NCBI RefSeq assembly: GCF_026013365.1
Contig: NZ_JAPDOE010000006.1
Location: 222,625 to 286,624, forward strand
Origin: Paenibacillus sp. LS1
GTDB lineage: Bacteria; Bacillota; Bacilli; Paenibacillales; Paenibacillaceae
Direction of reading: 5' to 3'
DNA: 64,000 nt
Part shown: positions 34,669 through 44,355 of the stretch, in pieces
Position numbering within the stretch: the stretch's first letter is position 1
Layout: every line of letters starts with the position of its first letter
Notes under the pieces: model-generated
What the model was told of the DNA's origin: nothing
The model's input: the letters and a program-made list of their open reading frames with translations, nothing else
Databases searched by the model: none
Translations under genes and position numbers: made by a program

Positions 34669-35139
34669 TTGAAACTTTCTCCAATGAATCAGGAAGATTA
34701 TGCGAGTTTTCGTGTTCGCTCAATTAAGGATTTTGCAGAAGAAAAAGTAGAAGCAGGTACCTGGGCGGAGGAAGAGGCGCAGCAACTGGCGGAGGAATCT
34801 TATGAACGTTATCTGCCAGAAGGCTTGAACACACCCGGAGCGTATCTCTACAATTTGGTGCATCCTGTGGATGGGAATGTGGGGTATATCTGGTTTAACA
34901 TCACGGATAATCGCCGTGGAAAAGATGCTTTTTTGCTGGATATTGTGGTTGAAGAAGCACACCGTGGTAAGGGATACGGAACAGAGACCATGCAGGCGCT
35001 TGAACAGACGGCCTTGAGTCTTGGCGTGGATCGCATTGGTTTGCATGTGTTTGGACATAATGTGCGGGCGAGCAGCCTGTATCGCAAGATGGGATATGAG
35101 GTAACGGATCTGACGATGTATAAGGAAATTAAAGGATAA
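34669..35139 (+). CDS. GNAT-family N-acetyltransferase
   Basis: 156 residues from a TTG (34669-34671) with AAGGAGG 8 nt upstream; an ATG 11 codons earlier has no ribosome binding site. The acetyl-CoA pyrophosphate-binding loop EEAHRGKGYGTETMQALE and the final HNVRASSLYRKMGYE are typical of RimI-like GNAT proteins. The acceptor is unknown. The gene stands alone between a divergent hypothetical and ychF. Confidence 0.85.
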   Translation: MKLSPMNQEDYASFRVRSIKDFAEEKVEAGTWAEEEAQQLAEESYERYLPEGLNTPGAYLYNLVHPVDGNVGYIWFNITDNRRGKDAFLLDIVVEEAHRGKGYGTETMQALEQTALSLGVDRIGLHVFGHNVRASSLYRKMGYEVTDLTMYKEIKG

Positions 35140-35251
35140 ACCTAATAGCGGATAATCTAGGCCGAACTTAAGATCTGTGCAAAACGAATTATCCGCAGTA
35201 ACCGGGGATTTCGGGAAGCGGATGGGACTCTGGTCGAATTGGCGAAGTTCC

Positions 35252-35280
35252 TTGATGCCTTGAGGTTTGTCATATATAAT
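35252..35280 (+). promoter_or_regulatory. Promoter of ychF
   Basis: TTGATG (35252-35257), a 17-bp spacer and TATAAT (35275-35280): a good housekeeping promoter, 50 bp before the start codon. Confidence 0.7.
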
Positions 35281-35331
35281 GTATAGGATTATCCATACCG
35301 AACAAGTAATCAATGAGGAGTTGTCATATAC

Positions 35332-36432
35332 ATGGCTTTGAAAGCAGGAATTGTAGGGCTTCCGAACGTCGGAAAATCTACGTTGTTTAACGCAATTACA
35401 CAAGCAGGTGCCGAATCGGCAAACTATCCGTTCTGTACGATTGACCCTAACGTGGGGATCGTTGAAGTACCCGATGAGCGTTTGGACAAACTGACAGAAC
35501 TCGTTGTACCTAAGAAAACAGTACCAACGGCGTTTGAGTTTGTAGATATCGCTGGTCTTGTTCGCGGTGCGAGCAAAGGCGAAGGTCTGGGTAACAAGTT
35601 CCTTGCCCACATTCGTGAAGTAGATGCAATCGTACACGTGGTACGTTGCTTTGTAGATGAGAACATCACACACGTTGATGGTAAAATTGACCCGGTGAGC
35701 GACATCCAGACGATCAATCTGGAGCTGATCCTGGCCGATATCGAGAGTGTTGAGAAGAAAATCGATCGCTCCAAGAAAAACATGAAGGGCGGCAACAAGA
35801 CTGCCTCTCAAGAAGTAGAAGTATTGGAGAGAGTGAAGGCTGTTCTGTACGATGACAAGCCGGCACGCAGCATGGAACTTACGGATGACGAGCTTCTGAT
35901 CGTGCGCGATCTGCATTTGCTTACCCTGAAGCCTGTTCTGTACGCAGCCAATGTAGCTGAGGACGAAATCGGCGACGTGGCGAACAATGCTTACGTGCAA
36001 AAAGTAAGAGAATTTGCAGCTGCTGAAAACGCAGAAGTGGTGCCGATCAGTGCGAAGGTTGAAGAAGAGATCTCTGAGCTGGAAGGCGAAGATAAACAAA
36101 TGTTCCTGGAAGAACTCGGTATCGAGGATTCCGGTCTGAACCTGTTGATCAAAGCGGCTTACAAATTGCTCGGTCTTTACACATACTTCACAGCAGGCGT
36201 ACAGGAAGTTCGTGCGTGGACAATCCGTAAGGGTACTAAAGCACCAGGCGCAGCGGGTGTCATTCACACCGACTTCGAACGCGGATTCATCCGTGCAGAA
36301 GTTGTTTCCTACGACGATCTGGTTGCAGCGGGTTCCATGAACGGTGCCAAAGAGCGCGGACAACTTCGTCTTGAAGGTAAAGAGTACGTTGTAAATGACG
36401 GCGACGTTATGCACTTCCGTTTCAACGTATAA
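35332..36432 (+). CDS. ychF: Obg-family P-loop ATPase/GTPase YchF
   Basis: 366 residues. The P-loop GLPNVGKSTLFNAIT is at the N-terminus; a coiled-coil segment (~125-165, with KKIDRSKKNMKGG) and a C-terminal TGS domain follow. YchF binds ATP in preference to GTP and associates with ribosomes; it is linked to stress and redox responses. Length and motifs are standard. Codon use is strongly biased, as expected for a well-expressed gene, and produces a long but spurious antisense frame. Confidence 0.95.
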   Translation: MALKAGIVGLPNVGKSTLFNAITQAGAESANYPFCTIDPNVGIVEVPDERLDKLTELVVPKKTVPTAFEFVDIAGLVRGASKGEGLGNKFLAHIREVDAIVHVVRCFVDENITHVDGKIDPVSDIQTINLELILADIESVEKKIDRSKKNMKGGNKTASQEVEVLERVKAVLYDDKPARSMELTDDELLIVRDLHLLTLKPVLYAANVAEDEIGDVANNAYVQKVREFAAAENAEVVPISAKVEEEISELEGEDKQMFLEELGIEDSGLNLLIKAAYKLLGLYTYFTAGVQEVRAWTIRKGTKAPGAAGVIHTDFERGFIRAEVVSYDDLVAAGSMNGAKERGQLRLEGKEYVVNDGDVMHFRFNV

Positions 36433-36465
36433 GTTGTTACACCTTGATATGTAGATTCAATAACC

Positions 36466-36504
36466 AAAACCCTACGATCTTCTCGTGAAGATTGTAGGGT
36501 TTTT
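36466..36504 (+). terminator. Terminator of ychF
   Basis: Stem AACCCTACGATCTTC / GAAGATTGTAGGGTT (one G-T pair), loop TCGT, then TTTT. Confidence 0.85.
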
Positions 36505-36572
36505 AGTATCGATGTATGAGGCCACTTCAATCGTAATGTACTTATGTACTCTTCAGTTCATATGAGGTTTGC

Positions 36573-37436
36573 TTAGTTACCAACAATAGTCTTGAAAGAA
36601 TAGTGTTCTTTATTTATATCAAACGAATCCGCAAGCATTCTTTCGCCATTTCTAGCTTGATTAAGAAGATCGGGGTCTAATTCAGCTATGAGCAACTCAA
36701 CGTTGTCTTGCGAGGCATCAATTATATTATCACCTAGAGGGTTCCATACACCGCTATGTCCACATGTATCCCAGATTCCGGTTGTTCCAACGTGATTACA
36801 CATCGCTGTGAATATCGTATTATCCAGAGCGCGCGCAGGAAACCATACTCGTGACTCTTTGTACCCCATTCCTTTACTAAAAAGAGAGCTACCCATATAT
36901 AAATGACAGCCATTCTGTGCTAAAAGACGAGAATGTTCAGGGAAACCTGCGTCATAACAGATGGCCATCCCAATGTTCCAGCCCTTTAATTTGATGATGA
37001 CCTGCTCATTATTGGTTGAAAATATTTCCTTCTCCGTTTGAAACAAATGAGACTTGTCATAAACGCCTACTTCATGTCCGTTGGAATCTATTATAATTGA
37101 AGAGGTGAACACATCCTCGCCTCTTCTTACAGGCGTTCCGATGATTGACCAAATGCCGTACTTTTGACATGCTTGACGCAACTTTGCAATCCTCGCATCA
37201 TTAATGGAGAGCGTATATTCAGTTAAATTGGATTCTACGATTTCTGGCACATACCCTGTAAGATATTTTTCTGGAAACATAATAATATCGGCATGCTCTT
37301 TTCCAGCTTCTTCAATCATCTCATAAGCCCTGTTAACGTTCTCTTCAATATTTCCGTCGATCGAAGAACACTGTGCCAAAGCAATCTTTAATTTTTCTGT
37401 TGGAAAAACAGCTGGGGTTAAGTTCATATCATCCAT
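36573..37436 (-). CDS. Carbon-nitrogen hydrolase (nitrilase superfamily)
   Basis: 287 residues. The catalytic triad is visible as Glu in MFPEKYLTGY, Lys in VYDKSHLF and Cys in MAICYDAGFPE. It differs clearly from the beta-ureidopropionase at 6828 and is isolated from the pyrimidine genes, so the substrate is unknown; amidase or carbamoylase activity would be typical. AGGAGGG lies close to the first ATG, and an ATG three codons later is also possible. Start uncertain by three codons. Confidence 0.8.
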   Translation of the reverse strand: MDDMNLTPAVFPTEKLKIALAQCSSIDGNIEENVNRAYEMIEEAGKEHADIIMFPEKYLTGYVPEIVESNLTEYTLSINDARIAKLRQACQKYGIWSIIGTPVRRGEDVFTSSIIIDSNGHEVGVYDKSHLFQTEKEIFSTNNEQVIIKLKGWNIGMAICYDAGFPEHSRLLAQNGCHLYMGSSLFSKGMGYKESRVWFPARALDNTIFTAMCNHVGTTGIWDTCGHSGVWNPLGDNIIDASQDNVELLIAELDPDLLNQARNGERMLADSFDINKEHYSFKTIVGN

Positions 37437-37944
37437 TCCCTCCTAAAATATCAGAACCTTGAATTATAGAGTCCATTGTATATATTTTACAACATTAGAA
37501 AGAAACTTGAATGATCTATTTGTTACAATCATTTCAGGTAAGCTAATCCATGAGCAGGATGGCAACGAGTGAAGGGTGATAAATTTGTATTATAAAAATT
37601 AGTTCATCCGCCTGCGGAACAGTTACTATTCAGAACCATAAGAATATGCTATAATTAAGAGTCGTATACCACGTTGGATTTCGCGCTCGAACGGATGAGT
37701 TGAAGCGGGCTTCACACAGGGTACACGATTTCTTGATATCACTTTAAAAGTAAAGGATTTGATGACGTTGTAGCGATGTTATACGTCGATCATACATGAA
37801 TGTGAATACATGCTGCGGTCAGGGGATTCGGTGAGAATCCTGTGCGTTGTGGAATATAGATTATAGATGTTATGAATAATGAAACCGAAATAATTATTGA
37901 AAACGATATTTGCATGGACAAAATAATGCGTGAGGTGACTATAC
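37437..37944 (+). other. Gap with the probable prfA promoter and long leader
   Basis: An extended -10 (TGCTATAAT) ends at 37655, which would give prfA a leader of about 280 nt. The leader contains hairpin potential, for example CAGGGGATTC-GGTGA-GAATCCTG near 37816-37841. No known riboswitch was securely recognised. No coding frame is convincing. Confidence 0.4.
37647..37655 (+). promoter_or_regulatory. Extended -10 promoter candidate for prfA
   Basis: TGCTATAAT matches the TGnTATAAT extended -10; no good -35 is visible 17 bp upstream (TATTCA). Confidence 0.4.
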
Positions 37945-39012
37945 ATGTTGGATAAATTACAGGCGTTAGCCGACCGTTATGACAAGTTGAGTGAGTTGCT
38001 GTGTGACCCGGATGTAGCAAGTGACAACAAAAAGCTGCGGGAATATTCCAAAGAACAATCGGATCTGCAACCGACTTATGAAGCGTACAATGAGTACAAA
38101 CAGGTAAGTGAAGATCTGGATGCTGCCAAGGAAATGCAGGGCGAAAAACTGGATGATGAGATGCGCGAAATGGTCAAAATGGAAATTGACGAACTGAGCA
38201 CTCGCCAGAAAGAACTGGACGAATTGATTCGTGTGCTTATGCTGCCAAAAGATCCGAATGACGACAAAAACGTTATTGTGGAGATTCGCGGAGCAGCTGG
38301 TGGAGATGAAGCAGCGTTGTTTGCAGCAGATCTGTATCGGATGTACACACGTTATGCAGATGCACAAGGCTGGCGTGTAGAGCTGATGGACGTTAACACG
38401 AATGATCTCGGTGGATTCAAAGAGGTTGTTTTCCTGATCAACGGACGCGGCGCTTACAGCAAAATGAAATACGAAAGCGGCGCACACCGTGTGCAACGTA
38501 TTCCAACAACTGAGTCTGGCGGACGTATTCATACGTCAACTTCAACGGTTGCGGTTATGCCTGAAGCCGAAGATTTTGATATCGAAATTCATGATAAAGA
38601 CATCCGTGTTGATACGTTCTGTTCCAGTGGTGCCGGTGGACAATCGGTTAATACCACGAAATCCGCAGTACGGGTAACGCACGTTCCAACGGGAATCGTT
38701 GCGACATGTCAGGATGGAAAATCACAGAACTCCAACAAGGAAAAAGCGTTGCAGGTTCTGCGTACACGTATCTTCGATATGAAACGTATGGAAGAGGAAG
38801 CGAAGATTTCCGTTGAGCGGAAGAGCAAAGTGGGAACGGGCGACCGCAGTGAGCGGATTCGTACGTACAACTTCCCGCAAAGCCGTGTGACGGATCACCG
38901 TATCGGTCTGACGATGCACAAGCTGGATCAGATCATGAACGGGGAGATTGAAGATATCTTGTCTGCACTGACAATTGCTCAGCAGACCGAGTTGATGGAT
39001 AGAGGAGAATAA
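37945..39012 (+). CDS. prfA: Peptide chain release factor 1
   Basis: 355 residues. Reads UAG and UAA stop codons. The peptidyl-tRNA hydrolysis motif GGQ is at 231-233 (SSGAGGQSVNTTKSAVRVTH). The tripeptide anticodon region is RVQRIPTTESGG, the PxT form of RF1. GAGGTGA precedes the ATG. prmC, whose product methylates the GGQ glutamine, follows after 3 nt, the usual pairing. Confidence 0.96.
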   Translation: MLDKLQALADRYDKLSELLCDPDVASDNKKLREYSKEQSDLQPTYEAYNEYKQVSEDLDAAKEMQGEKLDDEMREMVKMEIDELSTRQKELDELIRVLMLPKDPNDDKNVIVEIRGAAGGDEAALFAADLYRMYTRYADAQGWRVELMDVNTNDLGGFKEVVFLINGRGAYSKMKYESGAHRVQRIPTTESGGRIHTSTSTVAVMPEAEDFDIEIHDKDIRVDTFCSSGAGGQSVNTTKSAVRVTHVPTGIVATCQDGKSQNSNKEKALQVLRTRIFDMKRMEEEAKISVERKSKVGTGDRSERIRTYNFPQSRVTDHRIGLTMHKLDQIMNGEIEDILSALTIAQQTELMDRGE

Positions 39013-39015
39013 TCT

Positions 39016-39921
39016 GTGACCCGCGCGCAGTTTGTCATGACGCCGGAACAGAGCTGTCGGGAAGCCTTCGTGGAGGCTTCCTCTTTTTTGGAGAAGTGCG
39101 GCGTGTACGAGCCGCAAAACAATGCTCGGCTGCTGCTGGAACATGTACTCGGCGTCTATGGCGCCGCGTACTACATGATGCAGCCGGAGCCTTTTCCCAG
39201 CGAGCATCGCAGCCGCTGGGAGGACGCCGTCACGCGCAAGGCTGCGGGTGAGCCGGCGCAATACATTATCGGCAGCCAGGAATTCTATGGGCTGCCGTTC
39301 GAGGTCACGCCGGCCGTGCTAATTCCGCGGCCGGAGACGGAGCTGTTGGTCGAGGCTGTGCTGCGCGAAGCCGACCGCGTGTTTCCTGACGGCGCTCCGC
39401 TCGCCGTCGATATTGGCACGGGCAGTGGTGCCATCGCGGTGACGATGGCTTCACTGCGCCCGCGCTGGCAGGTAGGCGCCGGGGATCTCTCGGCGGCTGC
39501 CCTGCAAGTGGCCGCGCGGAACGGGGCCGCGAACGGCGTACAGATCGACTTCCGTGAAGGCGATCTGCTGGCCCCGTTCGCCGGGGCTCGGGTGGACATC
39601 CTGGTGTCCAACCCGCCATACATCCCGGCGGCGGATATCGCCGGGTTGCAGCAAGAGGTGCGCGATCATGAGCCGCGTATGGCACTGGATGGCGGTCCGG
39701 ACGGGCTTTCACCGTACCGTATCATGCTGGAGCAACTGTCGCTGCTGCCTGCGCCGCCGCAGATCATTGGTTTTGAGCTGGGTCAGGGGCAGGCTCGCGA
39801 CATCGCAGCTTTGCTTGAATCAGCGGGACATTGGCCGGAAATAATCATTGTACCGGACCTTGCCGGAATCGAGCGGCATGTCCTGGGTGTTCGTACTTCG
39901 GAACAGGTGACGAAAATGTAA
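39016..39921 (+). CDS. prmC: Release factor glutamine N5-methyltransferase
   Basis: 301 residues from GTG 39016, with GAGGAGA inside the end of prfA. The SAM-binding region is VDIGTGSGAIAVTMA, and the substrate-Gln motif NPPY is at 199-202. It methylates the Gln of the GGQ motif of RF1/RF2. The middle of the gene (about 39150-39760) is distinctly more GC-rich than prfA and the following gene, which may be a local base bias or acquired sequence. Family assignment is secure. Confidence 0.95.
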   Translation: MTRAQFVMTPEQSCREAFVEASSFLEKCGVYEPQNNARLLLEHVLGVYGAAYYMMQPEPFPSEHRSRWEDAVTRKAAGEPAQYIIGSQEFYGLPFEVTPAVLIPRPETELLVEAVLREADRVFPDGAPLAVDIGTGSGAIAVTMASLRPRWQVGAGDLSAAALQVAARNGAANGVQIDFREGDLLAPFAGARVDILVSNPPYIPAADIAGLQQEVRDHEPRMALDGGPDGLSPYRIMLEQLSLLPAPPQIIGFELGQGQARDIAALLESAGHWPEIIIVPDLAGIERHVLGVRTSEQVTKM

Positions 39922-40006
39922 GGTTCCGCGGGTTTTCTTTTTGCCGTGAAATCCTCTACAATGAGATATACCGAAGATTTCTGAATGCTTGGGGGAACAT
40001 AATTAC

Positions 40007-41227
40007 ATGCTGCACAAATTTAAAAAGATAGACTATTCTATTGTCTTTATACTCGTTATTCTGATGGGTATCAGTATTTTGTCGATTTACAGTACAACGT
40101 TTGGTCGTCCGAAGCTAGAGGGACTCCCGAAAAGCGCAGTGATCTTTTATATTTTGGGCTTCGTAGTCTTTTTTGGGATGTCGATGATCAACTATAAATT
40201 CATAATTAAAAATTATTTATATATCTATGGCGTGGGTATGCTCCTGCTCATATTCGTTATGTTCTTTGGTAAGGAGTATTACGGTGCAAAAGGTTGGCTG
40301 TCCATCTTCGGGGTCAGTTTGCAGCCTGCTGAATTGTTCAAGTTATGCCTGATTGTGTTTTTATCGGCCTTTTTGGCCCGAAAGAAGAATCGTCCGCTCT
40401 ATTTCGGACGTGATGTTATTCCGATCTCACTCTGTGTTCTGCCGCCGTTACTACTCGTATTACTTCAAAATGACTTGGGAAATGCGTTAAGCTATGTAGT
40501 CATACTTGTGGGCCTACTATGGATCGGTAACATTAAATTTACGCATGCCCTCATTGGCTTTATGATCGCAGTGGCTGCTTTTATCGGTGGTACACAGGCG
40601 TATATTCATTACCATGATGAGATTGTTAAATTTCTGAATGACATTGGACGTTCGCACTGGGCGGATCGTTTTGACCCCTGGCTTGTACCAGAGCTGACCT
40701 CAAGAGATGTGCTCTGGCAGACGTATAATGCGAAGCTTGCGATTGGTTCTGGCGGTATCACGGGCAAAGGGTATATGGAAGGCACGACGATTCAGTCGAA
40801 TCGGGTGCCACTGGCCTATGCTGACTCCATCTTCGTACAGATTGGGGAGGAATTCGGCTTCATCGGTGCCTCGGTATTGCTTCTCCTGTACTTTATCCTG
40901 ATTCACAGGCTGGTGCTGATTGCACTGGAGTGTAAGGATCGCGCGGGGCCTTATCTAATTGTAGGTATTATAGCGATGCTGCTTTACCAAATCTTTGTCA
41001 ATATTGGTCCGTTCATTGGTCTGATGCCATTGACAGGGATTACGTTGCCGTTTATAAGTTCCGGTGGTACCTCAATCATGATCAACATGATCAGTATGGG
41101 GATTGTGATGAGTATCAAGGTTCACACGGAAGAGAACGAGGATATTCTCGGCTCTGCGGAACAACCGAGTATTACCGATTTGGTGATGAAATTGCTAAGA
41201 CGCAAGCCATCCCAGCAGGAGCAATAA
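40007..41227 (+). CDS. FtsW/RodA/SpoVE-family peptidoglycan polymerase, first of two
   Basis: 406 residues from ATG 40007 with GGGGGA about 10 nt upstream. About ten hydrophobic helices; SEDS motifs are visible, including GWLSIFGVSLQPAELFK, VLLQNDLGNALSYVV and PLTGITLPFISSGGTS. SEDS proteins polymerise glycan strands together with a class B PBP. It is RodA-like in its short cytoplasmic ends. The next gene encodes a protein of the same length with the same motif layout, a tandem paralogue. Followed by a strong terminator. Confidence 0.9.
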   Translation: MLHKFKKIDYSIVFILVILMGISILSIYSTTFGRPKLEGLPKSAVIFYILGFVVFFGMSMINYKFIIKNYLYIYGVGMLLLIFVMFFGKEYYGAKGWLSIFGVSLQPAELFKLCLIVFLSAFLARKKNRPLYFGRDVIPISLCVLPPLLLVLLQNDLGNALSYVVILVGLLWIGNIKFTHALIGFMIAVAAFIGGTQAYIHYHDEIVKFLNDIGRSHWADRFDPWLVPELTSRDVLWQTYNAKLAIGSGGITGKGYMEGTTIQSNRVPLAYADSIFVQIGEEFGFIGASVLLLLYFILIHRLVLIALECKDRAGPYLIVGIIAMLLYQIFVNIGPFIGLMPLTGITLPFISSGGTSIMINMISMGIVMSIKVHTEENEDILGSAEQPSITDLVMKLLRRKPSQQEQ

Positions 41228-41290
41228 TGCTATCGGATCAAACCGTGGAATAGCGCGTAAAATATTTGCATATGAGTCCGTTAACTATAG

Positions 41291-41346
41291 AACCCTGGAA
41301 CAGATCAGCCCAAGTCACATGGGGATGGATGTTCTAGGGTTTTTAT
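41291..41346 (+). terminator. Terminator between the two SEDS genes
   Basis: Arms AACCCTGGAACA and TGTTCTAGGGTT enclose a 27-nt loop, followed by TTTTATT. The second SEDS gene must therefore have its own promoter in 41350-41490. Confidence 0.7.
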
Positions 41347-41499
41347 TGGTTTTACGGTGTAATTCAAGTCCATTGAATAGTTCAATTTTTAAACTGAAGC
41401 GATCCAGATTTCCATTTTATTATCCAATTATATACAATGGTAATATTGAGTTTAATTGGAAATGATAGAATGCTAGAATTCAGGGGGCTGGACGGAGTC

Positions 41500-42720
41500 A
41501 TGTTGAGAATGCTGAAAAAGATGGATGGTGTGATTCTTTTTGTAATGCTGTTGCTCATGATTATAAGTATATTTGCGATTTACAGCGGGACTCAGACAGA
41601 TGCCAACCTGGCGAATCATCATGTCAAAACGCTGTACTTCTATGTGGCCGGGTTCATTGCAGTGCTCGTCATGGGGCTTGTGAATTATAAGTTATACGTG
41701 AAATATGCGTTCTATTTGTATGGCTTGGGGATCATATTGTTGATCCTGGCCAATGTACTAGGCAGTTCGATCAATAATGCCAACGGCTGGCTGAAGCTGG
41801 GCGACAATTTTTCTTTTCAACCGGCAGAGCTGTTCAAGATGATTCTGATTCTGTTTCTCGCTCATTTGATCGTGAAGAGACAACGAGGTACGCTGGAGTT
41901 CTGGAAAGACATTGTGCCGATTGGCTGCTGGGCGTTTATTCCGTTTGCCCTGGTTATGGCTCAGAATGACTTGGGTAATGCGCTGGGATATGTGGTTATT
42001 CTGGCTGCAGTGTTATGGATCGGGAATATGAGACTGAAGCACGCATTGATTGCGCTGGCGATTGTGGGAGTGGCGTTCTTTGGCTTTGTTAAGGCTTACA
42101 CCTTCTATCATGATGAAGTATTCACTTTTCTTGAAAAGATAAAACGTGAGCATTGGGCGGAACGGATTGACCCGTGGCTTGTACCGGAAAAGGCTACTTC
42201 CAAGGCTTCTTGGCATACGAAGAATGCAGGTTTAGCCATTGGTTCAGGGGGCATCATCGGCAAGGGTTATTTGCAAGGAACATCCGTTCAAAGTGGACGA
42301 GTCCCCTATACGTATTCGGATTCCATTTTTGTCGTGATTGCAGAGGAATTTGGGTTTGTTGGTGCATCCATACTGATTCTGTTGTACTTTATTCTGATCC
42401 ACCGCATGGTGCTGATTGCTCTGAGATGCAGAGATCGCGCGGGACCCGTCATCATTGTAGGCATTATCGGGATGCTATTGTATCAGGTGTTCGAGAATGT
42501 GGGTGCGTTCCTCGGGCTGATGCCGCTCACAGGCATTACGTTGCCGTTCATCAGTTACGGGGGAACCTCTTTGCTTATTAATATGGCTTGTATTGGTGTA
42601 GTCATGAGTATTAAGTTGTACGGGCAAGAAGAGGAGGATGAACTTCTGATGGGGGAGCAGCAACCCCGGTTATCGGAACGTTTATGGAATATGCTCAAGA
42701 AAGAGAAAAGTGCGGTGTAA
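41500..42720 (+). CDS. FtsW/RodA/SpoVE-family peptidoglycan polymerase, second of two
   Basis: 406 residues if started at ATG 41500; ATG at 41470 and 41509 are alternatives and ribosome-binding evidence is weak. It shares the full motif set of its neighbour: GWLKLGDNFSFQPAELFK, MAQNDLGNALGYVV, ERIDPWLVPEKATS and PLTGITLPFISYGGTS. It has RodA-like short termini. The pair probably arose by tandem duplication and may serve different stages, for example growth and sporulation. No class B PBP gene lies nearby. Confidence 0.88.
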   Translation: MLRMLKKMDGVILFVMLLLMIISIFAIYSGTQTDANLANHHVKTLYFYVAGFIAVLVMGLVNYKLYVKYAFYLYGLGIILLILANVLGSSINNANGWLKLGDNFSFQPAELFKMILILFLAHLIVKRQRGTLEFWKDIVPIGCWAFIPFALVMAQNDLGNALGYVVILAAVLWIGNMRLKHALIALAIVGVAFFGFVKAYTFYHDEVFTFLEKIKREHWAERIDPWLVPEKATSKASWHTKNAGLAIGSGGIIGKGYLQGTSVQSGRVPYTYSDSIFVVIAEEFGFVGASILILLYFILIHRMVLIALRCRDRAGPVIIVGIIGMLLYQVFENVGAFLGLMPLTGITLPFISYGGTSLLINMACIGVVMSIKLYGQEEEDELLMGEQQPRLSERLWNMLKKEKSAV

Positions 42721-43641
42721 CTGTTGAGTTGGTGTAGGTGAAAAGTAAAGCGGCGGGACGTATAGCGTAATCGTTCGTAGGAATGAAGAGGTTGATTTGC
42801 CCTGTAACCTGGTGCGGATCAGCCTTTTTAATATGTCTGGTGAGAAAGTGTTAATTATAGATGAGAGAGGCAATGCATAGGTGTCTTCGAGCCTGCTGTA
42901 AGCAGAGGCGTAGCTGTAAGAGCCGGGAACAGAGTGTCGGCATGGTGCGGAGCTTCAGGTGCCAGCTGTGAGGGGGTTAGGAGTTAAGAGTTAGAAGCTA
43001 ACGAACCTGACGCATCTTATTCAGGGATTTGAAGTGCCTGGAGAAAACTAAGGAATCTGAGACACGTTATATCAGCATAAATAGTCTTTTGTAGCGTGTT
43101 GATTAGATGATTTTGGGAAATAACGTGCATCATGTTCCTTACAATTTCAAAAGAAGACCTAAAGGGCAAATAGGACGTCCTCGGTTCCTTAGAACATCGA
43201 CTGGTCATTCGCGAGAGTCATTCGCCTAGGGTCAAGCCAGTACAGTCTTCCGGACTTTTTTGAAGCTGATATTTATCATCGTATAACTTGCCTGGGTTTA
43301 AACACACATTCTAGTAGTACGTGTTCAAATAGTTGGGTTTTCAGTACCGAGAAGATGGGATGAAGCTAGAAATGGAGTAGTGGAACGTAGGATAAACTAC
43401 GTGAGCAATCAAAATGGTTCATTGGTAAACATACTCCTTAAGTCTCCCGCTTATTTCCGCTGAATTTGATATTCGACGTTGATGATGCAGCTGGGCATCC
43501 TTCGTAATCAAAGCGGACTTTTTGAACAACTTCTAGTAGATTTATTACAAATGCTAGGTTTACTTCCGTCTCTACCGGGCATACTGATAGACATGAGAGA
43601 GTTGCAGGCAACGTGATCAGAGAGCCGAGGGGGAGAACGGA
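42721..43641. other. Long gap with palindromic repeat copy B
   Basis: 921 bp without a believable gene. The main structure is the repeat at 42998-43192. Both flanks look like ordinary AT-rich spacer, and a 107-codon minus-strand frame at its right end is a shadow of spoIIR and its leader. Confidence 0.5.
42998..43192. repeat. ~195-bp palindromic intergenic repeat, copy B
   Basis: Direct units CTAACGAACCTGACGCATCT (42999) and CTAAGGAATCTGAGACACGT (43048), each followed by TAT, then inverted units ending in GTTCCTTA at 43118-43141 and 43168-43192. The same four-unit architecture and nearly the same length as copy A (9291-9486), with scattered substitutions that often occur on both sides of the fold. 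Confidence 0.7.
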
Positions 43642-44301
43642 ATGAACAGACGAATCGTAAAGCAAATTGGACTTATTGTTGTATGTCTTATGATGATTAT
43701 CATGATGTGGGAAGGTCAGAAAACGGATGCAGCTGTGGCGGCCACAGCGATTCCGGAACAATCGATTCGCTTGCGTATTCTAGCAAACTCGGATGCACCG
43801 GGAGATCAATTGGTGAAACGCGAGATTCGGGATGCTGTCGTTGCTCAGATGGGCGAGTGGGTAGCTGAGCTGGAGAATCCGCAAAGTCTGGAAGAAGCAC
43901 GCAAGGTCATTCGTGAACATCTGTCCGAGATTGAGGATCGGGTGGGAGAAGAGCTGACGAGTCGTGGCTTGCATTATGCATATCAGGTGGAGCTGGGATC
44001 TGTTCCATTCCCGACCAAACTATATGGTGGCACCGTGTATCCTGCCGGAGATTATGAAGCAGTTCGGATCACGTTGGGCGAAGGCGAAGGTCAGAACTGG
44101 TGGTGTGTGTTGTTCCCGCCGCTGTGCTTCATTGATGCAGGGACTGGGGATGCCCTGGCGAAACCTTCAACGGTATCGGCTGCAGCAGCTGAATCTGGAG
44201 ATGCAGAGGCAACCGTACAGGGCGATACACCGGAGGCGAGATTCTTTCTGTGGGATATGGCTGTGAAACTGTGGAGTTGGGTGACTGGTTTATTCGCATA
44301 A
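43642..44301 (+). CDS. spoIIR: Stage II sporulation protein R
   Basis: 219 residues. An N-terminal hydrophobic segment (6-23) acts as a signal or anchor. The SpoIIR domain includes RLRILANSDAPGDQLVKREI and NWWCVLFPPLCFID. SpoIIR is secreted from the forespore and triggers SpoIIGA processing of pro-sigma-E in the mother cell. GGGGGAG precedes the ATG. A sigma-F promoter would be expected upstream, but I could not fix one. Strong evidence that the organism sporulates. Confidence 0.94.
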   Translation: MNRRIVKQIGLIVVCLMMIIMMWEGQKTDAAVAATAIPEQSIRLRILANSDAPGDQLVKREIRDAVVAQMGEWVAELENPQSLEEARKVIREHLSEIEDRVGEELTSRGLHYAYQVELGSVPFPTKLYGGTVYPAGDYEAVRITLGEGEGQNWWCVLFPPLCFIDAGTGDALAKPSTVSAAAAESGDAEATVQGDTPEARFFLWDMAVKLWSWVTGLFA

Positions 44302-44322
44302 CAACGAACTTATACTATAGAT

Positions 44323-44355
44323 AAGGGCGACTTCGATTCATGAAGCTGCCCTTTT
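44323..44355 (+). terminator. Terminator of spoIIR
   Basis: AAGGGCGACTTC and GAAGCTGCCCTT pair with small mismatches, followed by TTTT. Confidence 0.65.

Noticed and set aside
34720..36414. 564-codon open frame on the minus strand across the GNAT and ychF genes
   Set aside because: It lies antisense to two well-recognised genes, has a composition typical of a reversed codon-biased gene and no ribosome binding site or domain.
37816..37860. GGTGAGAATCC segment resembling part of a cobalamin riboswitch before prfA
   Set aside because: The flanking conserved elements (B12 box, GCCACTG-type end) are missing and the gene is not a B12 gene, so it is probably a chance hairpin.
43438..43761. 107-codon minus-strand frame before and over spoIIR
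   Set aside because: Overlaps the start of spoIIR, no ribosome binding site, no plausible domain.
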